A DNA stretch of 35,474 bases from an uncultured Clostridia bacterium (GTDB taxonomy: Bacteria; Bacillota; Clostridia; UBA1212; SIG427): NCBI GenBank assembly GCA_945965275.1, contig CAMFNB010000011.1:1-35474 (forward strand). Direction: 5' to 3'. Below the pieces are notes generated by a model. The model was not told the origin of the DNA, searched no databases, and worked only from the letters and a program-made list of their open reading frames with translations. Positions 9,352 through 18,787 of this stretch are shown here, in pieces (within the stretch, counting starts at the first letter, position 1; each line of letters opens with the position of its first letter). A program made the position numbers and the translations under genes.

Positions 9352-11567
9352 TGGAAACAATCAGCGGCATCTTAGAAGAAATCATATATGCCAACGATCA
9401 GAACGGGTACAAGGTATGCGTTTTCTCTGTTGAGGATACGTATGTTACCACTAAGGGCATTATGCCTTTGGCTTCGCCCGGAGAATATTTTGAATTAAAA
9501 GGAAATTGGGAGGACCATCCTGAGTATGGTCCTCAGTTTTCTGTAACGGATTATGAAAAGAAAATGCCTGAGACCTTAGAGGACATCGAAAGTTTTCTTT
9601 CATCGGGTCTGATTGAAGGAGTAGGTGCGGTCACAGCACACCTTATTGTCGAAAAGTTCGGTAAAAAAACATTTAAGACAATTTCCGAAACTCCTTCGCT
9701 CCTTGAAAAAATAAGAGGCATCACCCATGAAAAGGCGATGCGTATTCATAACACGCTTGAAGAACACAGGGACATGAGTGAACTTGTGTCTTTTCTTTCA
9801 CGCTTTAAAATAGGCAGCGGTCTGGCCGTGAGAGTATTTCAGCATTTCGGGAAAAGTGCCGTTAATGAAATCACAAACAATCCGTATATACTCTGCAAAG
9901 AAATATCCGGCGTATCATTTGAAAAGGCTGAGGAGATTGCACAGAGTCTCGGGTTTCCCCTGGATTCACAGGAAAGAATCTGTGCCGGCATAATGAATCT
10001 TCTTTCGCGTGCTGCGGGAGAGGGACATGTTTACCTTCCGCGAAAGGTTCTTGAGAGTCATTGTGTCTACGAACTTCATTGCAGAACAGAAGATGTTGAG
10101 GAGGCTCTTCAGACGCTTCATCACGAAACATCTGTGTTTATCAAGTACACACCTGAAGAAGAAAGAATATATACATGGTCTTTTTACAGGAAAGAAAAAT
10201 ACATTGCAGACAGACTCATCTCTCTTTCTGAAAAGAAACACAGAGTGCAGAAGAAGCATTTTGAAGAAGCAATGAAAATTTTTTCCGAGCAGAGCGGAAT
10301 TGTTCCTGATGAAACACAAAAGAATGCGGTTTTGTCTGCCGGTAAAAACAGTGTTTCAATCATAACCGGCGGCCCGGGCACAGGTAAGACAACAATTATC
10401 AGGTGCGTTATAAAATACTTAACTTCAATCGGTGTTAAGTGTGTTCTTGCCGCCCCTACAGGAAGAGCCGCAAAAAGAATGACAGAAGCCTGCAGAATGG
10501 ATGCCAAGACGATTCACAGACTGCTGGAAGTTAACGCAGACATAGATTCGATGGAAGAAAGAACCGATGAAATGGTATTCAGAAGAAATGAAACAAATCC
10601 CATTGACTGCGAAGCCATCATTGTAGATGAGTGTTCAATGATAGACATGGTTCTTTTCTATCATTTGCTGAGGGCCCTCAGGCACGGAACAAGACTCATT
10701 CTTGTTGGTGACGTTGACCAGCTTCCTCCCGTTGGACCCGGTGCGGTTCTTTCAGACTGCATTAAATCAAAAAAATTCAATACGGTTATTCTGAATGAAA
10801 TATACAGACAGGAAACAGAGAGCCTTATCCCTTCCAATGCGATGAGAATCAACAACGGAGAACTTCCGAAAGTTAACATCGCCGGAGGCGACTTTTTCTT
10901 TCTGAGAGAAAAGACAAAGGAAGGAATCGCAGGCACTGTAACGGACCTTATTAAGAACAGACTCAAAGCGAAATACAACATTGAGAACTTAAACGACATA
11001 CAGGTTATCATTTCAACAAAGAGAGGCCCGTGCGGCGTATTTGAAATGAATAACATTTTACAGAATGCTCTTAACTCAGATGTCGGCAATCACGAAAAAA
11101 TACAGTGTCACGGAATTGAATTGCGAGTCGGAGACAGAGTGATGCAGACAAGAAACAATTATGATATTGACTGGACCCGGCCTGGCAGATATGAAGAAAC
11201 CGGAAAAGGAATCTTCAACGGAGAAATGGGAGAGGTTTCTCACGTGGATACAAAGGGAAAGATTGTTCAGATTCTTTTTGATGATGACAGAGTCGCAGAG
11301 TACGATATGCAGATGCTTCAGGATATTGAATTGTCATATGCCATCACGGTTCATAAAAGCCAGGGAAGTGAGTTTGACTACTGCATTATTCCCGTATTCG
11401 ATACAATGGGAATGCTTATGTCGAGAAATCTTTTGTATACGGCAGTTACAAGAGCAAAAAAGATGGTTATTCTCGTGGGTATGGAACACAGCCTCTGCAG
11501 CATGGTAAAAAACAACCATGAACTTCAAAGATATACGGGTCTTGAGGAACTTCTATGCGCGGACTGA
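9351..11567 (+). CDS. recD2: RecD2-type SF1B DNA helicase
   Basis: TGGPGTGKTTIIRCV Walker A; VDECSMIDM; SYAITVHKSQGSEFD; TAATG overlap with ftsH. Confidence 0.93.
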   Translation: METISGILEEIIYANDQNGYKVCVFSVEDTYVTTKGIMPLASPGEYFELKGNWEDHPEYGPQFSVTDYEKKMPETLEDIESFLSSGLIEGVGAVTAHLIVEKFGKKTFKTISETPSLLEKIRGITHEKAMRIHNTLEEHRDMSELVSFLSRFKIGSGLAVRVFQHFGKSAVNEITNNPYILCKEISGVSFEKAEEIAQSLGFPLDSQERICAGIMNLLSRAAGEGHVYLPRKVLESHCVYELHCRTEDVEEALQTLHHETSVFIKYTPEEERIYTWSFYRKEKYIADRLISLSEKKHRVQKKHFEEAMKIFSEQSGIVPDETQKNAVLSAGKNSVSIITGGPGTGKTTIIRCVIKYLTSIGVKCVLAAPTGRAAKRMTEACRMDAKTIHRLLEVNADIDSMEERTDEMVFRRNETNPIDCEAIIVDECSMIDMVLFYHLLRALRHGTRLILVGDVDQLPPVGPGAVLSDCIKSKKFNTVILNEIYRQETESLIPSNAMRINNGELPKVNIAGGDFFFLREKTKEGIAGTVTDLIKNRLKAKYNIENLNDIQVIISTKRGPCGVFEMNNILQNALNSDVGNHEKIQCHGIELRVGDRVMQTRNNYDIDWTRPGRYEETGKGIFNGEMGEVSHVDTKGKIVQILFDDDRVAEYDMQMLQDIELSYAITVHKSQGSEFDYCIIPVFDTMGMLMSRNLLYTAVTRAKKMVILVGMEHSLCSMVKNNHELQRYTGLEELLCAD

Positions 11568-12220
11568 AACAGCTTCTTTTTCCGACTGCATGCCCGATAT
11601 GCGGAAGCCTGAAGGATCAGGCTTATACGGAAGAGTATGGTCTTTGCCGTAATTGTGCAGAAAAATATCTCAACAAAAAACAAATACTTATAATGCCGGC
11701 CTTTGTCCCTGACGCAGTGGCTGCGATTTGTCCTGCGTTTTACGGGGAAGGCCTCAGGGATGCAATGAGAAGGTTCAAATTCAGCGGAGAAACATATATC
11801 GGCGAGTGTTTCGGCACCATGATATACAAAGCAATCTGTGCGGGATGCAAAGACTTAGATTTTGATATCGTAACCTGTGTTCCCCTCAGCGAAGAACGTT
11901 TTGCCGAAAGAGGCTTTAACCAAAGCGAAGAAGTTGCAAAAAGAGTCGCAAAACTGGCATGTATTCCTTTTGCACAAACACTTACGAGAAATATGCAGGG
12001 GAGATCCCAAAGCTCGCTTTTGACGGAAGAAAGGCAGGAAAAGAAAGGCTTGTTTGACATTTTACCGTCGATAAACATAAGAAACAAAAGCATTCTTTTG
12101 ACAGATGACATAATCACCACAGGCAGTACTCTTGCCGAGTGTTCGAGAATTCTCAAAGAGGCAGGAGCCTCTTCAGTTGCTGTAGCCGCAGTTGCAGGCG
12201 GACGTAAGGAATTCATATAA
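11555..12220 (+). CDS. comF: ComF family phosphoribosyltransferase-like protein
   Basis: CPICGS..CRNC zinc ribbon, ERGFNQSEEVAKRVA, ILLTDDIITTGSTL. Confidence 0.85.
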   Translation: MRGLKQLLFPTACPICGSLKDQAYTEEYGLCRNCAEKYLNKKQILIMPAFVPDAVAAICPAFYGEGLRDAMRRFKFSGETYIGECFGTMIYKAICAGCKDLDFDIVTCVPLSEERFAERGFNQSEEVAKRVAKLACIPFAQTLTRNMQGRSQSSLLTEERQEKKGLFDILPSINIRNKSILLTDDIITTGSTLAECSRILKEAGASSVAVAAVAGGRKEFI

Positions 12221-12229
12221 AATCTCCAT

Positions 12230-12258
12230 TTGATTATCCTGCTGTTTTTTGGTATAAT
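12230..12258 (+). promoter_or_regulatory. Candidate sigma-A promoter upstream of EF-G paralog
   Basis: TTGATT (12230-12235), 17 nt, TATAAT (12253-12258). Confidence 0.65.
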
Positions 12259-12282
12259 GAAAATCAACAAAATCGTAAAAAC

Positions 12283-12301
12283 AATACTTCACGGAAGTAT
12301 T
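12283..12301 (+). promoter_or_regulatory. Perfect inverted repeat AATACTTC-ACG-GAAGTATT in 5' leader of EF-G paralog
   Basis: 8-bp arms, 3-nt centre, between -10 and SD (GGGAGG). Confidence 0.6.
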
Positions 12302-12320
12302 CATATGGGAGGTTTTATTT

Positions 12321-14393
12321 ATGGCGTACAGAACATCTGATTTTCGCAATGTAGCCCTTTTAGGACACAGAGGTGTAGGTAAGACTGCTCTTACTGAAGC
12401 AATGTTGTTCGACACTGGTGCAATTGACCGTCTTGGTCGTATAGAAGACGGCAATACAACACTGGACTACGACCCGGAAGAAGCAAAGAGACATGTATCA
12501 ATTAATATGGCTCTTGCTCCTATTGAGTGGCTTGACAAAAAAATCAATCTGCTTGACACACCGGGAGACTTTGATTTTATCGGTGAAAAACTTGAGGCTC
12601 TTCAGGTTGCAGACAGCGCACTTATCGTAATGTACGGTGATGTTGTCGTAGGCACTGAGAAGTCATGGCAGCTTTGCGACAAATACAATCTTCCGAGAAT
12701 CATCCTCATGAACAAAATGAATGATGAAAACGGAGACTTTGACAACAGCTACGGACAGATTAAAGAGCATTTCGGAAAATCTGCGGTTGCACTTCAGCTT
12801 CCGATCAGGGAAAACGGAAAGCTTGTCGGATATATTGACACGGTTAAGCTTATTGCCAAGAACTATAATACAACCGGTGAATCCACTCAAATTGATTTAC
12901 CTGAAAATCTCAGACCGCTTGCAGAGGAAATTCATGCTTCACTTTGTGAGGTTATTGCGGAGTCCGATGATGCTCTTATGGAAAAATTCTTCGCAGGTGA
13001 GGAATTTACGACAGAAGAAATTCTTGGCGGACTCAAAAAAGCAATCAACTCACTCAGACTTGCTCCGGTACTTGTGGGATCGTCCTATGATAATGTGGGT
13101 ATTCGTGAACTTATCAACTATATAGTAAGATACATGCCGTCTCCGATTGAACGCGGAGTCGTAACAGGTGAGGATAAGAACGGCGAGCCGATGGAAATCG
13201 TGTGCGATCACGAGGCACCGACATCTGCTTTCATTTTTAAAACAATAGCTGACCCGTTTATCGGCAAACTTTCACTCTTCAAAGTTTTCTCAGGCTCTGT
13301 AAAATCAGACATGACCCTTATAAATGCAAGAAACGGATCTGAAGAAAAGATTACTCAGATATTCGGTCTTCGCGGTAAAAAGCAACTTCCGCGTCTCGAA
13401 ATCATTGCAGGAGATATCGGTGCCGTTGCTAAACTTTCACAGGCTGTTACGGGCGATACACTCTGTAATAAGTCGAGAGTCGTATCTCTCCCGAGAGTTG
13501 AATTCCCGAAGCCTCAGCTTAAGATGGCTGTTGTTGCAAAGAAGAAGGGTGATGAGGAAAAGATTGCCCAGGGTCTTATAAAGCTCATGGAAGAGGATAA
13601 GACATTCACATTCGGAACGGATAAAGAAACAGGTGAGATGATTATCTGCGGTACAGGTGACCAGCATCTTGATATCATCAGCAATAAACTTCTCACAAAG
13701 TACGGTGTGGGCATTGATCTTGTTGAACCGAAACTTGCCTACAGAGAGACAATCACAAAGAAAGTAAAGGTTCAGGGAAAACACAAGAAACAGTCAGGCG
13801 GCCACGGCCAGTTCGGTGATGTTTGGATTGAGTTCGAACCCGGTGTAACAGACGAACTGGAATTTTCAGAGCAGGTGTTCGGAGGAAGTGTTCCGAAGAA
13901 CTTCTTCCCGGCAGTGGAAAAGGGTCTTCAGGACTGTGTCAAGAAGGGTGTTCTTGCCGGTTATCCGGTAGTTAAGCTCAAGGCAACTCTTGTTGACGGT
14001 TCATACCATCCGGTTGACTCATCCGAAATGGCTTTCAAGGTTGCAGCATCTCTTGCATACAAAGCAGGTATGGCACAGGCAGGTCCTAAACTTCTCGAAC
14101 CGGTACTTACCGTTAAGGTGTATGTGCCTGAAAAGTACATGGGTGATGTAATGGGTGATCTTTCAAAGAGAAGAGGACGTGTTCTCGGAATGTCTCCGAC
14201 AGATGACGGACTTCAGGAAATTATTGCTGAGGTACCGGCTGCTGAAATGTGCAAGTATGCAACCGATCTTCGTTCAATGACTCAGGCAAGGGGCTCTTTC
14301 GACACTGAGTTTGCAAGATATGAGGAAGTTCCCGAAAACATTGCCGCCAAGATTATTGAAGAAGCAAAGAAGAATATGACAGACGACGAATAA
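12321..14393 (+). CDS. Elongation factor G paralog (EF-G2-like translational GTPase)
   Basis: GHRGVGKTALTEAML, LLDTPGDFDF, LMNKMNDENGDF; EF-G domain IV/V (GHGQFGDVWIEFEP; RRGRVLGM). Confidence 0.88.
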   Translation: MAYRTSDFRNVALLGHRGVGKTALTEAMLFDTGAIDRLGRIEDGNTTLDYDPEEAKRHVSINMALAPIEWLDKKINLLDTPGDFDFIGEKLEALQVADSALIVMYGDVVVGTEKSWQLCDKYNLPRIILMNKMNDENGDFDNSYGQIKEHFGKSAVALQLPIRENGKLVGYIDTVKLIAKNYNTTGESTQIDLPENLRPLAEEIHASLCEVIAESDDALMEKFFAGEEFTTEEILGGLKKAINSLRLAPVLVGSSYDNVGIRELINYIVRYMPSPIERGVVTGEDKNGEPMEIVCDHEAPTSAFIFKTIADPFIGKLSLFKVFSGSVKSDMTLINARNGSEEKITQIFGLRGKKQLPRLEIIAGDIGAVAKLSQAVTGDTLCNKSRVVSLPRVEFPKPQLKMAVVAKKKGDEEKIAQGLIKLMEEDKTFTFGTDKETGEMIICGTGDQHLDIISNKLLTKYGVGIDLVEPKLAYRETITKKVKVQGKHKKQSGGHGQFGDVWIEFEPGVTDELEFSEQVFGGSVPKNFFPAVEKGLQDCVKKGVLAGYPVVKLKATLVDGSYHPVDSSEMAFKVAASLAYKAGMAQAGPKLLEPVLTVKVYVPEKYMGDVMGDLSKRRGRVLGMSPTDDGLQEIIAEVPAAEMCKYATDLRSMTQARGSFDTEFARYEEVPENIAAKIIEEAKKNMTDDE

Positions 14394-14410
14394 GAAACTT
14401 ATAGACTCAA

Positions 14411-14443
14411 GCGGTGCTCTGAAACGGGGCACCGCTTTCTTTT
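14411..14443 (+). terminator. Rho-independent terminator after EF-G paralog
   Basis: GCGGTGC...GCACCGC followed by TTTCTTTTA. Confidence 0.75.
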
Positions 14444-14445
14444 AT

Positions 14446-14474
14446 TTGCAAACAATCTGAAAAAGCATTATATT
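14446..14474 (+). promoter_or_regulatory. Candidate promoter of secreted cohesin-like/LamG protein
   Basis: TTGCAA (14446-14451), 17 nt, TATATT (14469-14474). Confidence 0.45.
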
Positions 14475-14510
14475 TAATTACAGATATACAAATCAGAGAG
14501 AGGACCAAAT

Positions 14511-16619
14511 ATGAAAAAATTCATATCAATTCTTTTAACGATTGCATTGCTTGTAACTATGGCAATTTTTCCGACAAATGCAGCAAACGAATTATATAAT
14601 GTTCCCAGCGGAAACGCGTATAAAATTTCGTACGGAAGAGTAGGTGCATTCTCAAACGGGCAGACAGTTACCATTCCGCTTATAATCAGCAATATTGCAG
14701 AGACAAACGGAATTTTCGGTTTTGACATTGTATTAAAACTCAATTCAAACTATGTGGCTGCGGTATCACAGTCTGACTCCTTGTCTGAAGCTAACAGCGA
14801 CAACCAGACTCTTAAAGGCCTTAACGGCACAAAGGGAAACTGGACAGCAGTAAGCAGAACGGATTCAAACGGTGATTTAATCATCACAATCATGGATGAA
14901 AATGCCGAGACAGTTGCAAAGCCGGGAAATGAACTCACAATTAATGTTCCGGTTAAAGCGGTTGCAAATTCAAAAACAAGTGAATGGATTTGTGTTGCAA
15001 CATGTGCTGACGGTACAAACTATGACGTTGATGCCGTAACAGGTTCAGGTGCATGGTGCTTCGTGGACGGAAGCGGAACGGTTCCCACAATTCCGCCGGT
15101 TGCAACACCAAAACCCACAGCAGATCCTGCCATGCCTCTCAGTGGAGACTTATATGCAAACATTGATTACACGGCTGGCGATGTTGAAGACCGAATGGGA
15201 AATTACAAATATGAATATGATTATTCACTTTGTGACCCCATGACAATAGAAAAAGACGATGAAATCGGCAAAGATGTTCTTGTGATAGATGAATACAACT
15301 ACGGTTCCGTTGTATATTCAAACAAAGAAGATTTCTCATTCTTAAACTATGACTTATATGACGGCGTCACTGTTGAGATGTATGTCAAACTTGACGGAGA
15401 TGCGGCAACCGGAAGAAATACAAAACTCATGGAAATGGGCATCGGATACTTTGGAATTACCGAGTATTCAAATATGGCTTGCTTTAATGTCAATGACGGA
15501 AGCGATGAGGGTAAGGCCGGCACTGAAGGTAAGCTTTTCCCCCATGATGAATGGATTCATATTGTAGGCACATCAGATGACTTAGAGACAAAGCTTTATG
15601 TCAATGGCGTCCTTTGCGGAACATATACAAGAACCGGCACTGAAATCACAGAAAAGAACAACACAAACAGTGCAGACTTATACATTGCAGATACAATTAA
15701 CGGAACTGCATACGGTGATATGCACTTCGAAGGAAAGATTGCTTTTGTAAGAATATACAAAACATGGGCAACAGATGACGAAGCTGCAGCCATGTATAAA
15801 TATTCAACCGGCAAGACAGCTGCAACGCCGACCCCTGAGCCAACGGCAACACCTACACCCGAACCGACAGCAACACCGGTGCCTGAAAAGCAGATCAGAT
15901 ATCTTTCAGTTGCACATAAGTCAAACAGACTCTGGTACTATTTAGGTGACGAATTTGAGACAGAAGGTATCGCAGTAAGAGTATTCTATACGGATATGAC
16001 AAGTGAGGTTATCGAATACGGACAGGACAGCGGTATCGAAATTGTTTCTCCTGACATTTACTTAACAGGCGGACAGTATGTTGTTCTTAAGTACAAAGGA
16101 TGGGAAACAAAATTCTCGGTAAGATACGGCGGACGTTCTGACGTAAGAGGTATCAGAATCACAGCGAAGCCCGCAAAACTTTCATACAAGCAGGGCGAGA
16201 GATTTGATCCTTCGGGAATCGTCGTAAAAGCACTTGCACAGGATCTTACGGCTTCATTCCAAATCCCTGTTGAGGAACTTGAATTCAAGTCCTTCAGAAA
16301 TGATGAAGCAGGTGTTGTAACCGTTAAGGTATTCTATATGGATTACTATGACACCGGATTCTCTGTAAGAGTAACAGACGAGAAGCTTCTTTCAGCTCTT
16401 ACAGTAACAAAACCCACAAAGGTTTCATACAAAGTAGGGGATACGTTTGATACAACAGGCATGACAATTACGGCTAAGTATTACGACTCAACAACGGCGG
16501 TGATTCCCACATCAAAGGCAACAATCACAGGCTTTAACGGAGAGGTTGCCGGAGTTCAGCTTATCACAGTAAGCTACGGCGGAAAGTCAGCTTCGTTCAG
16601 TATTAAGGTTAATCCTTAA
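14511..16619 (+). CDS. Secreted multidomain protein: signal peptide, cohesin-like domain, LamG/concanavalin-like domain, PT-rich linker, three Big_3-type Ig-like repeats
   Basis: MKKFISILLTIALLVTMAIFPTNAA signal; NGQTVTIPLIISNIAETNGIFGFDIVLKLNS cohesin-like; YVNGVLCGTY...GKIAFVRIYKTW LamG; PTPEPTATPTPEPTATP linker; SYKQGERFDPSGIVV and SYKVGDTFDTTGMTI Big_3 motifs. Confidence 0.8.
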   Translation: MKKFISILLTIALLVTMAIFPTNAANELYNVPSGNAYKISYGRVGAFSNGQTVTIPLIISNIAETNGIFGFDIVLKLNSNYVAAVSQSDSLSEANSDNQTLKGLNGTKGNWTAVSRTDSNGDLIITIMDENAETVAKPGNELTINVPVKAVANSKTSEWICVATCADGTNYDVDAVTGSGAWCFVDGSGTVPTIPPVATPKPTADPAMPLSGDLYANIDYTAGDVEDRMGNYKYEYDYSLCDPMTIEKDDEIGKDVLVIDEYNYGSVVYSNKEDFSFLNYDLYDGVTVEMYVKLDGDAATGRNTKLMEMGIGYFGITEYSNMACFNVNDGSDEGKAGTEGKLFPHDEWIHIVGTSDDLETKLYVNGVLCGTYTRTGTEITEKNNTNSADLYIADTINGTAYGDMHFEGKIAFVRIYKTWATDDEAAAMYKYSTGKTAATPTPEPTATPTPEPTATPVPEKQIRYLSVAHKSNRLWYYLGDEFETEGIAVRVFYTDMTSEVIEYGQDSGIEIVSPDIYLTGGQYVVLKYKGWETKFSVRYGGRSDVRGIRITAKPAKLSYKQGERFDPSGIVVKALAQDLTASFQIPVEELEFKSFRNDEAGVVTVKVFYMDYYDTGFSVRVTDEKLLSALTVTKPTKVSYKVGDTFDTTGMTITAKYYDSTTAVIPTSKATITGFNGEVAGVQLITVSYGGKSASFSIKVNP
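15823..15885 (+). repeat. PT/PEPTATP low-complexity linker-coding repeat
   Basis: Encodes ATPTPEPTATPTPEPTATPVPE. Confidence 0.8.
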
Positions 16620-16634
16620 TCGGTAAAAATTCTT

Positions 16635-16663
16635 AAAGGGACTCAATTTTGAGTCCCTTTTTT
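16635..16663 (+). terminator. Rho-independent terminator
   Basis: AAAGGGACTC AATTTT GAGTCCCTTTTTT. Confidence 0.85.
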
Positions 16664-16664
16664 C

Positions 16665-16692
16665 TTGACATCTTCGTAAATTGCGGTATACT
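16665..16692 (+). promoter_or_regulatory. Sigma-A promoter of the clp operon
   Basis: TTGACA (16665-16670), 16 nt, TATACT (16687-16692). Confidence 0.75.
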
Positions 16693-16701
16693 ATAATCAA
16701 A

Positions 16702-16718
16702 AGTCAAAGAAAGTCAAA
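16702..16718 (+). promoter_or_regulatory. CtsR operator
   Basis: AGTCAAAGAAAGTCAAA matches the established CtsR box RGTCAAANANRGTCAAA at every position, just upstream of ctsR. Confidence 0.93.
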
Positions 16719-16748
16719 GACGAATATTATACAGAAGGAAGTGAGGAC

Positions 16749-17213
16749 ATGGCAAGATTAAGTGACGTAATCGAAGAATTCATTAAATCAATGATCGAGG
16801 GAACCGAAATGGGTTCAGTCGAAATTCAGCGCAATGAATTGGCCGGACAGTTTAATTGCGTTCCCTCACAGATAAACTACGTTATCTCCACACGTTTCTC
16901 TCCTGACAAGGGATATTTTGTTGAGAGCAGAAGAGGCGGCGGCGGATGCATTAAAATTTGCCGTATTCATTTTGATAATCAGTCTGACAAATACCTCATG
17001 CACGTACTTGCGGAGATGGGCGAAAGCATCTCCCAGAGAAATGCGGAAATCTTCGTTAATAACTTCTGTCAGCAGGGTGTTTTAACGGACAGAGAAGGTA
17101 AGATAATGATGGCTGCATTAAGCGATACGGGACTTAAGGAAGTACCGGCAGAGCTCCGTGACAGAGCGAGAGCTCTTCAGTTCAAAAATATAATTACGGC
17201 ATTGATGCTTTAA
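16749..17213 (+). CDS. ctsR: Transcriptional repressor CtsR
   Basis: MARLSDVIEEFIKSMIE...NELAGQFNCVPSQINYVISTRFSPDKGYFVESRRGGGGCI. Confidence 0.96.
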   Translation: MARLSDVIEEFIKSMIEGTEMGSVEIQRNELAGQFNCVPSQINYVISTRFSPDKGYFVESRRGGGGCIKICRIHFDNQSDKYLMHVLAEMGESISQRNAEIFVNNFCQQGVLTDREGKIMMAALSDTGLKEVPAELRDRARALQFKNIITALML

Positions 17214-17228
17214 AAAGGAGGAGTAAAA

Positions 17229-17765
17229 ATGCTTTGCGAAAGATGTAAGAAAAATGAGGCCACAATGGTGCTCACCAAGATAATAAACAACAAAAAGACA
17301 GTGACAAATCTCTGTGCGGAATGTGCAAGAGAAGCCGGCAACACAATGCAGATGCCTCTTGACGGACTGGGATCAATTTTTTCAGGTCTCCTCGGACTTG
17401 AGACGCTTTGGAAGGGAGGCCCGATCCAGTCAATCGGAACGGTAAAAAAGTGTCCTTCCTGCGGAATGACAAAAGAGGACATCATGAGAGAAGGCAAGCT
17501 CGGATGCGGTGACTGCTATATCACCTTCATTGACGAAATAAGACCGCTCCTCAGAAAAATACACGGCAACTGCCTGCACCACGGAAGTGTGCCGAATGTT
17601 GATGAACCGGTTAAGGTCAGGAAAGAAGCAAAAAATGAGGCACCGGAGAAATCTCCTGTTGAAATGCTTCAGGACAAAATGAAGGAAGCAATCGCAAAAG
17701 AAGATTTCGAAACAGCGGCAGCTCTTCGTGATCAGATAAAAGAATTACAGAAGGAGGGCATGTAA
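17229..17765 (+). CDS. mcsA: McsA-like protein, activator of protein arginine kinase (Cys motifs, UVR motif)
   Basis: MLCERCKKNEATM..; CPSCG..; EDFETAAALRDQIKELQ UVR motif; synteny. Confidence 0.93.
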   Translation: MLCERCKKNEATMVLTKIINNKKTVTNLCAECAREAGNTMQMPLDGLGSIFSGLLGLETLWKGGPIQSIGTVKKCPSCGMTKEDIMREGKLGCGDCYITFIDEIRPLLRKIHGNCLHHGSVPNVDEPVKVRKEAKNEAPEKSPVEMLQDKMKEAIAKEDFETAAALRDQIKELQKEGM

Positions 17766-17766
17766 A

Positions 17767-18774
17767 ATGGAAAACTGGTATGCAGAAACAGGTCCGGATG
17801 AGGATGTTGTAATCAGCTCAAGAATCAGACTTGCCCGCAACTTTAAGGATATTGCCTTCCCGGCAAGAGCAAACAAGAAACAGCAGGATCAGGTCATCTC
17901 CATAATCAAAGAAGCACTTCCTGAAATGAACTGCTACTTAATGAATGACCTTCCGAATCTTGAAAAAGAATATCTTATCGAAACTCATACGATAAGCAGC
18001 GATCTTGCAAAGTCAAAGAAAAACAGTTGTCTTTTTACCAACGATGAAAGAGCGTCTGTAATGGTAAATGAAGAGGATCACATGAGAATTCAGAGCGTGT
18101 TTTCGGGACTGCGACTTGAAGAAGCATATGATGACTGCCTGAAAATCGAAAGAAACAACAAGCTTCAGGAGAATTACGCTTTCACATATGAATTCGGCTA
18201 TCTCACAGCCTGCCCGACAAATACGGGAACGGGTCTCAGAGCCTCGGCAATGGTTCATGTACCTGCACTCGTGATTTCAGGAAAGATTAACTCAATACTT
18301 GATTCCTGCAGCAAACTGGGCATTGCCGTAAGAGGCATTTACGGTGAAAACAGCGGTTCCGGAGCACATATGATTCAGATATCAAACCAGGTGACTCTCG
18401 GCCAGTCTGAAGCGGAAATAATCGCTTCAATCAAGAATATAATCGGACAGATTGCCGTACTTGAAAGACAGGAAAGACAAAACCTTCTTGAAAAGGGAGG
18501 AATTCATTTTACCGATAAAATTTACAGAGCACTGGGAATTCTCAAAAACACAAGATGCATCGATACAGAGGAAGCGCTGAAACTGATTTCCGAGGTTAAG
18601 ATGGGACTTGATATGGGAATACTGAAAGGTGCCACTACATCAGACATAGTAACAATTCTTACAAATGTTCAGCCTGCATGTCTTCAGAAAATTGAAGGAA
18701 GAATTCTCACTCCTGACGAACGTGACGAGGCAAGAGCGACATTTATCAGAGAAAACATAGCTAAAGTGGAATAA
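17767..18774 (+). CDS. mcsB: Protein arginine kinase McsB
   Basis: DVVISSRIRLARNFKDIAFP; TACPTNTGTGLRASAMVHVPAL; guanido-kinase family. Confidence 0.95.
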   Translation: MENWYAETGPDEDVVISSRIRLARNFKDIAFPARANKKQQDQVISIIKEALPEMNCYLMNDLPNLEKEYLIETHTISSDLAKSKKNSCLFTNDERASVMVNEEDHMRIQSVFSGLRLEEAYDDCLKIERNNKLQENYAFTYEFGYLTACPTNTGTGLRASAMVHVPALVISGKINSILDSCSKLGIAVRGIYGENSGSGAHMIQISNQVTLGQSEAEIIASIKNIIGQIAVLERQERQNLLEKGGIHFTDKIYRALGILKNTRCIDTEEALKLISEVKMGLDMGILKGATTSDIVTILTNVQPACLQKIEGRILTPDERDEARATFIRENIAKVE

Positions 18775-18787
18775 GAGGTGAAAAATT

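Noticed and set aside
12881-12890. Isolated AATCCACT inside the EF-G paralog as part of the array system
   Set aside because: Single occurrence in coding sequence with no partner at 30/62-nt spacing.
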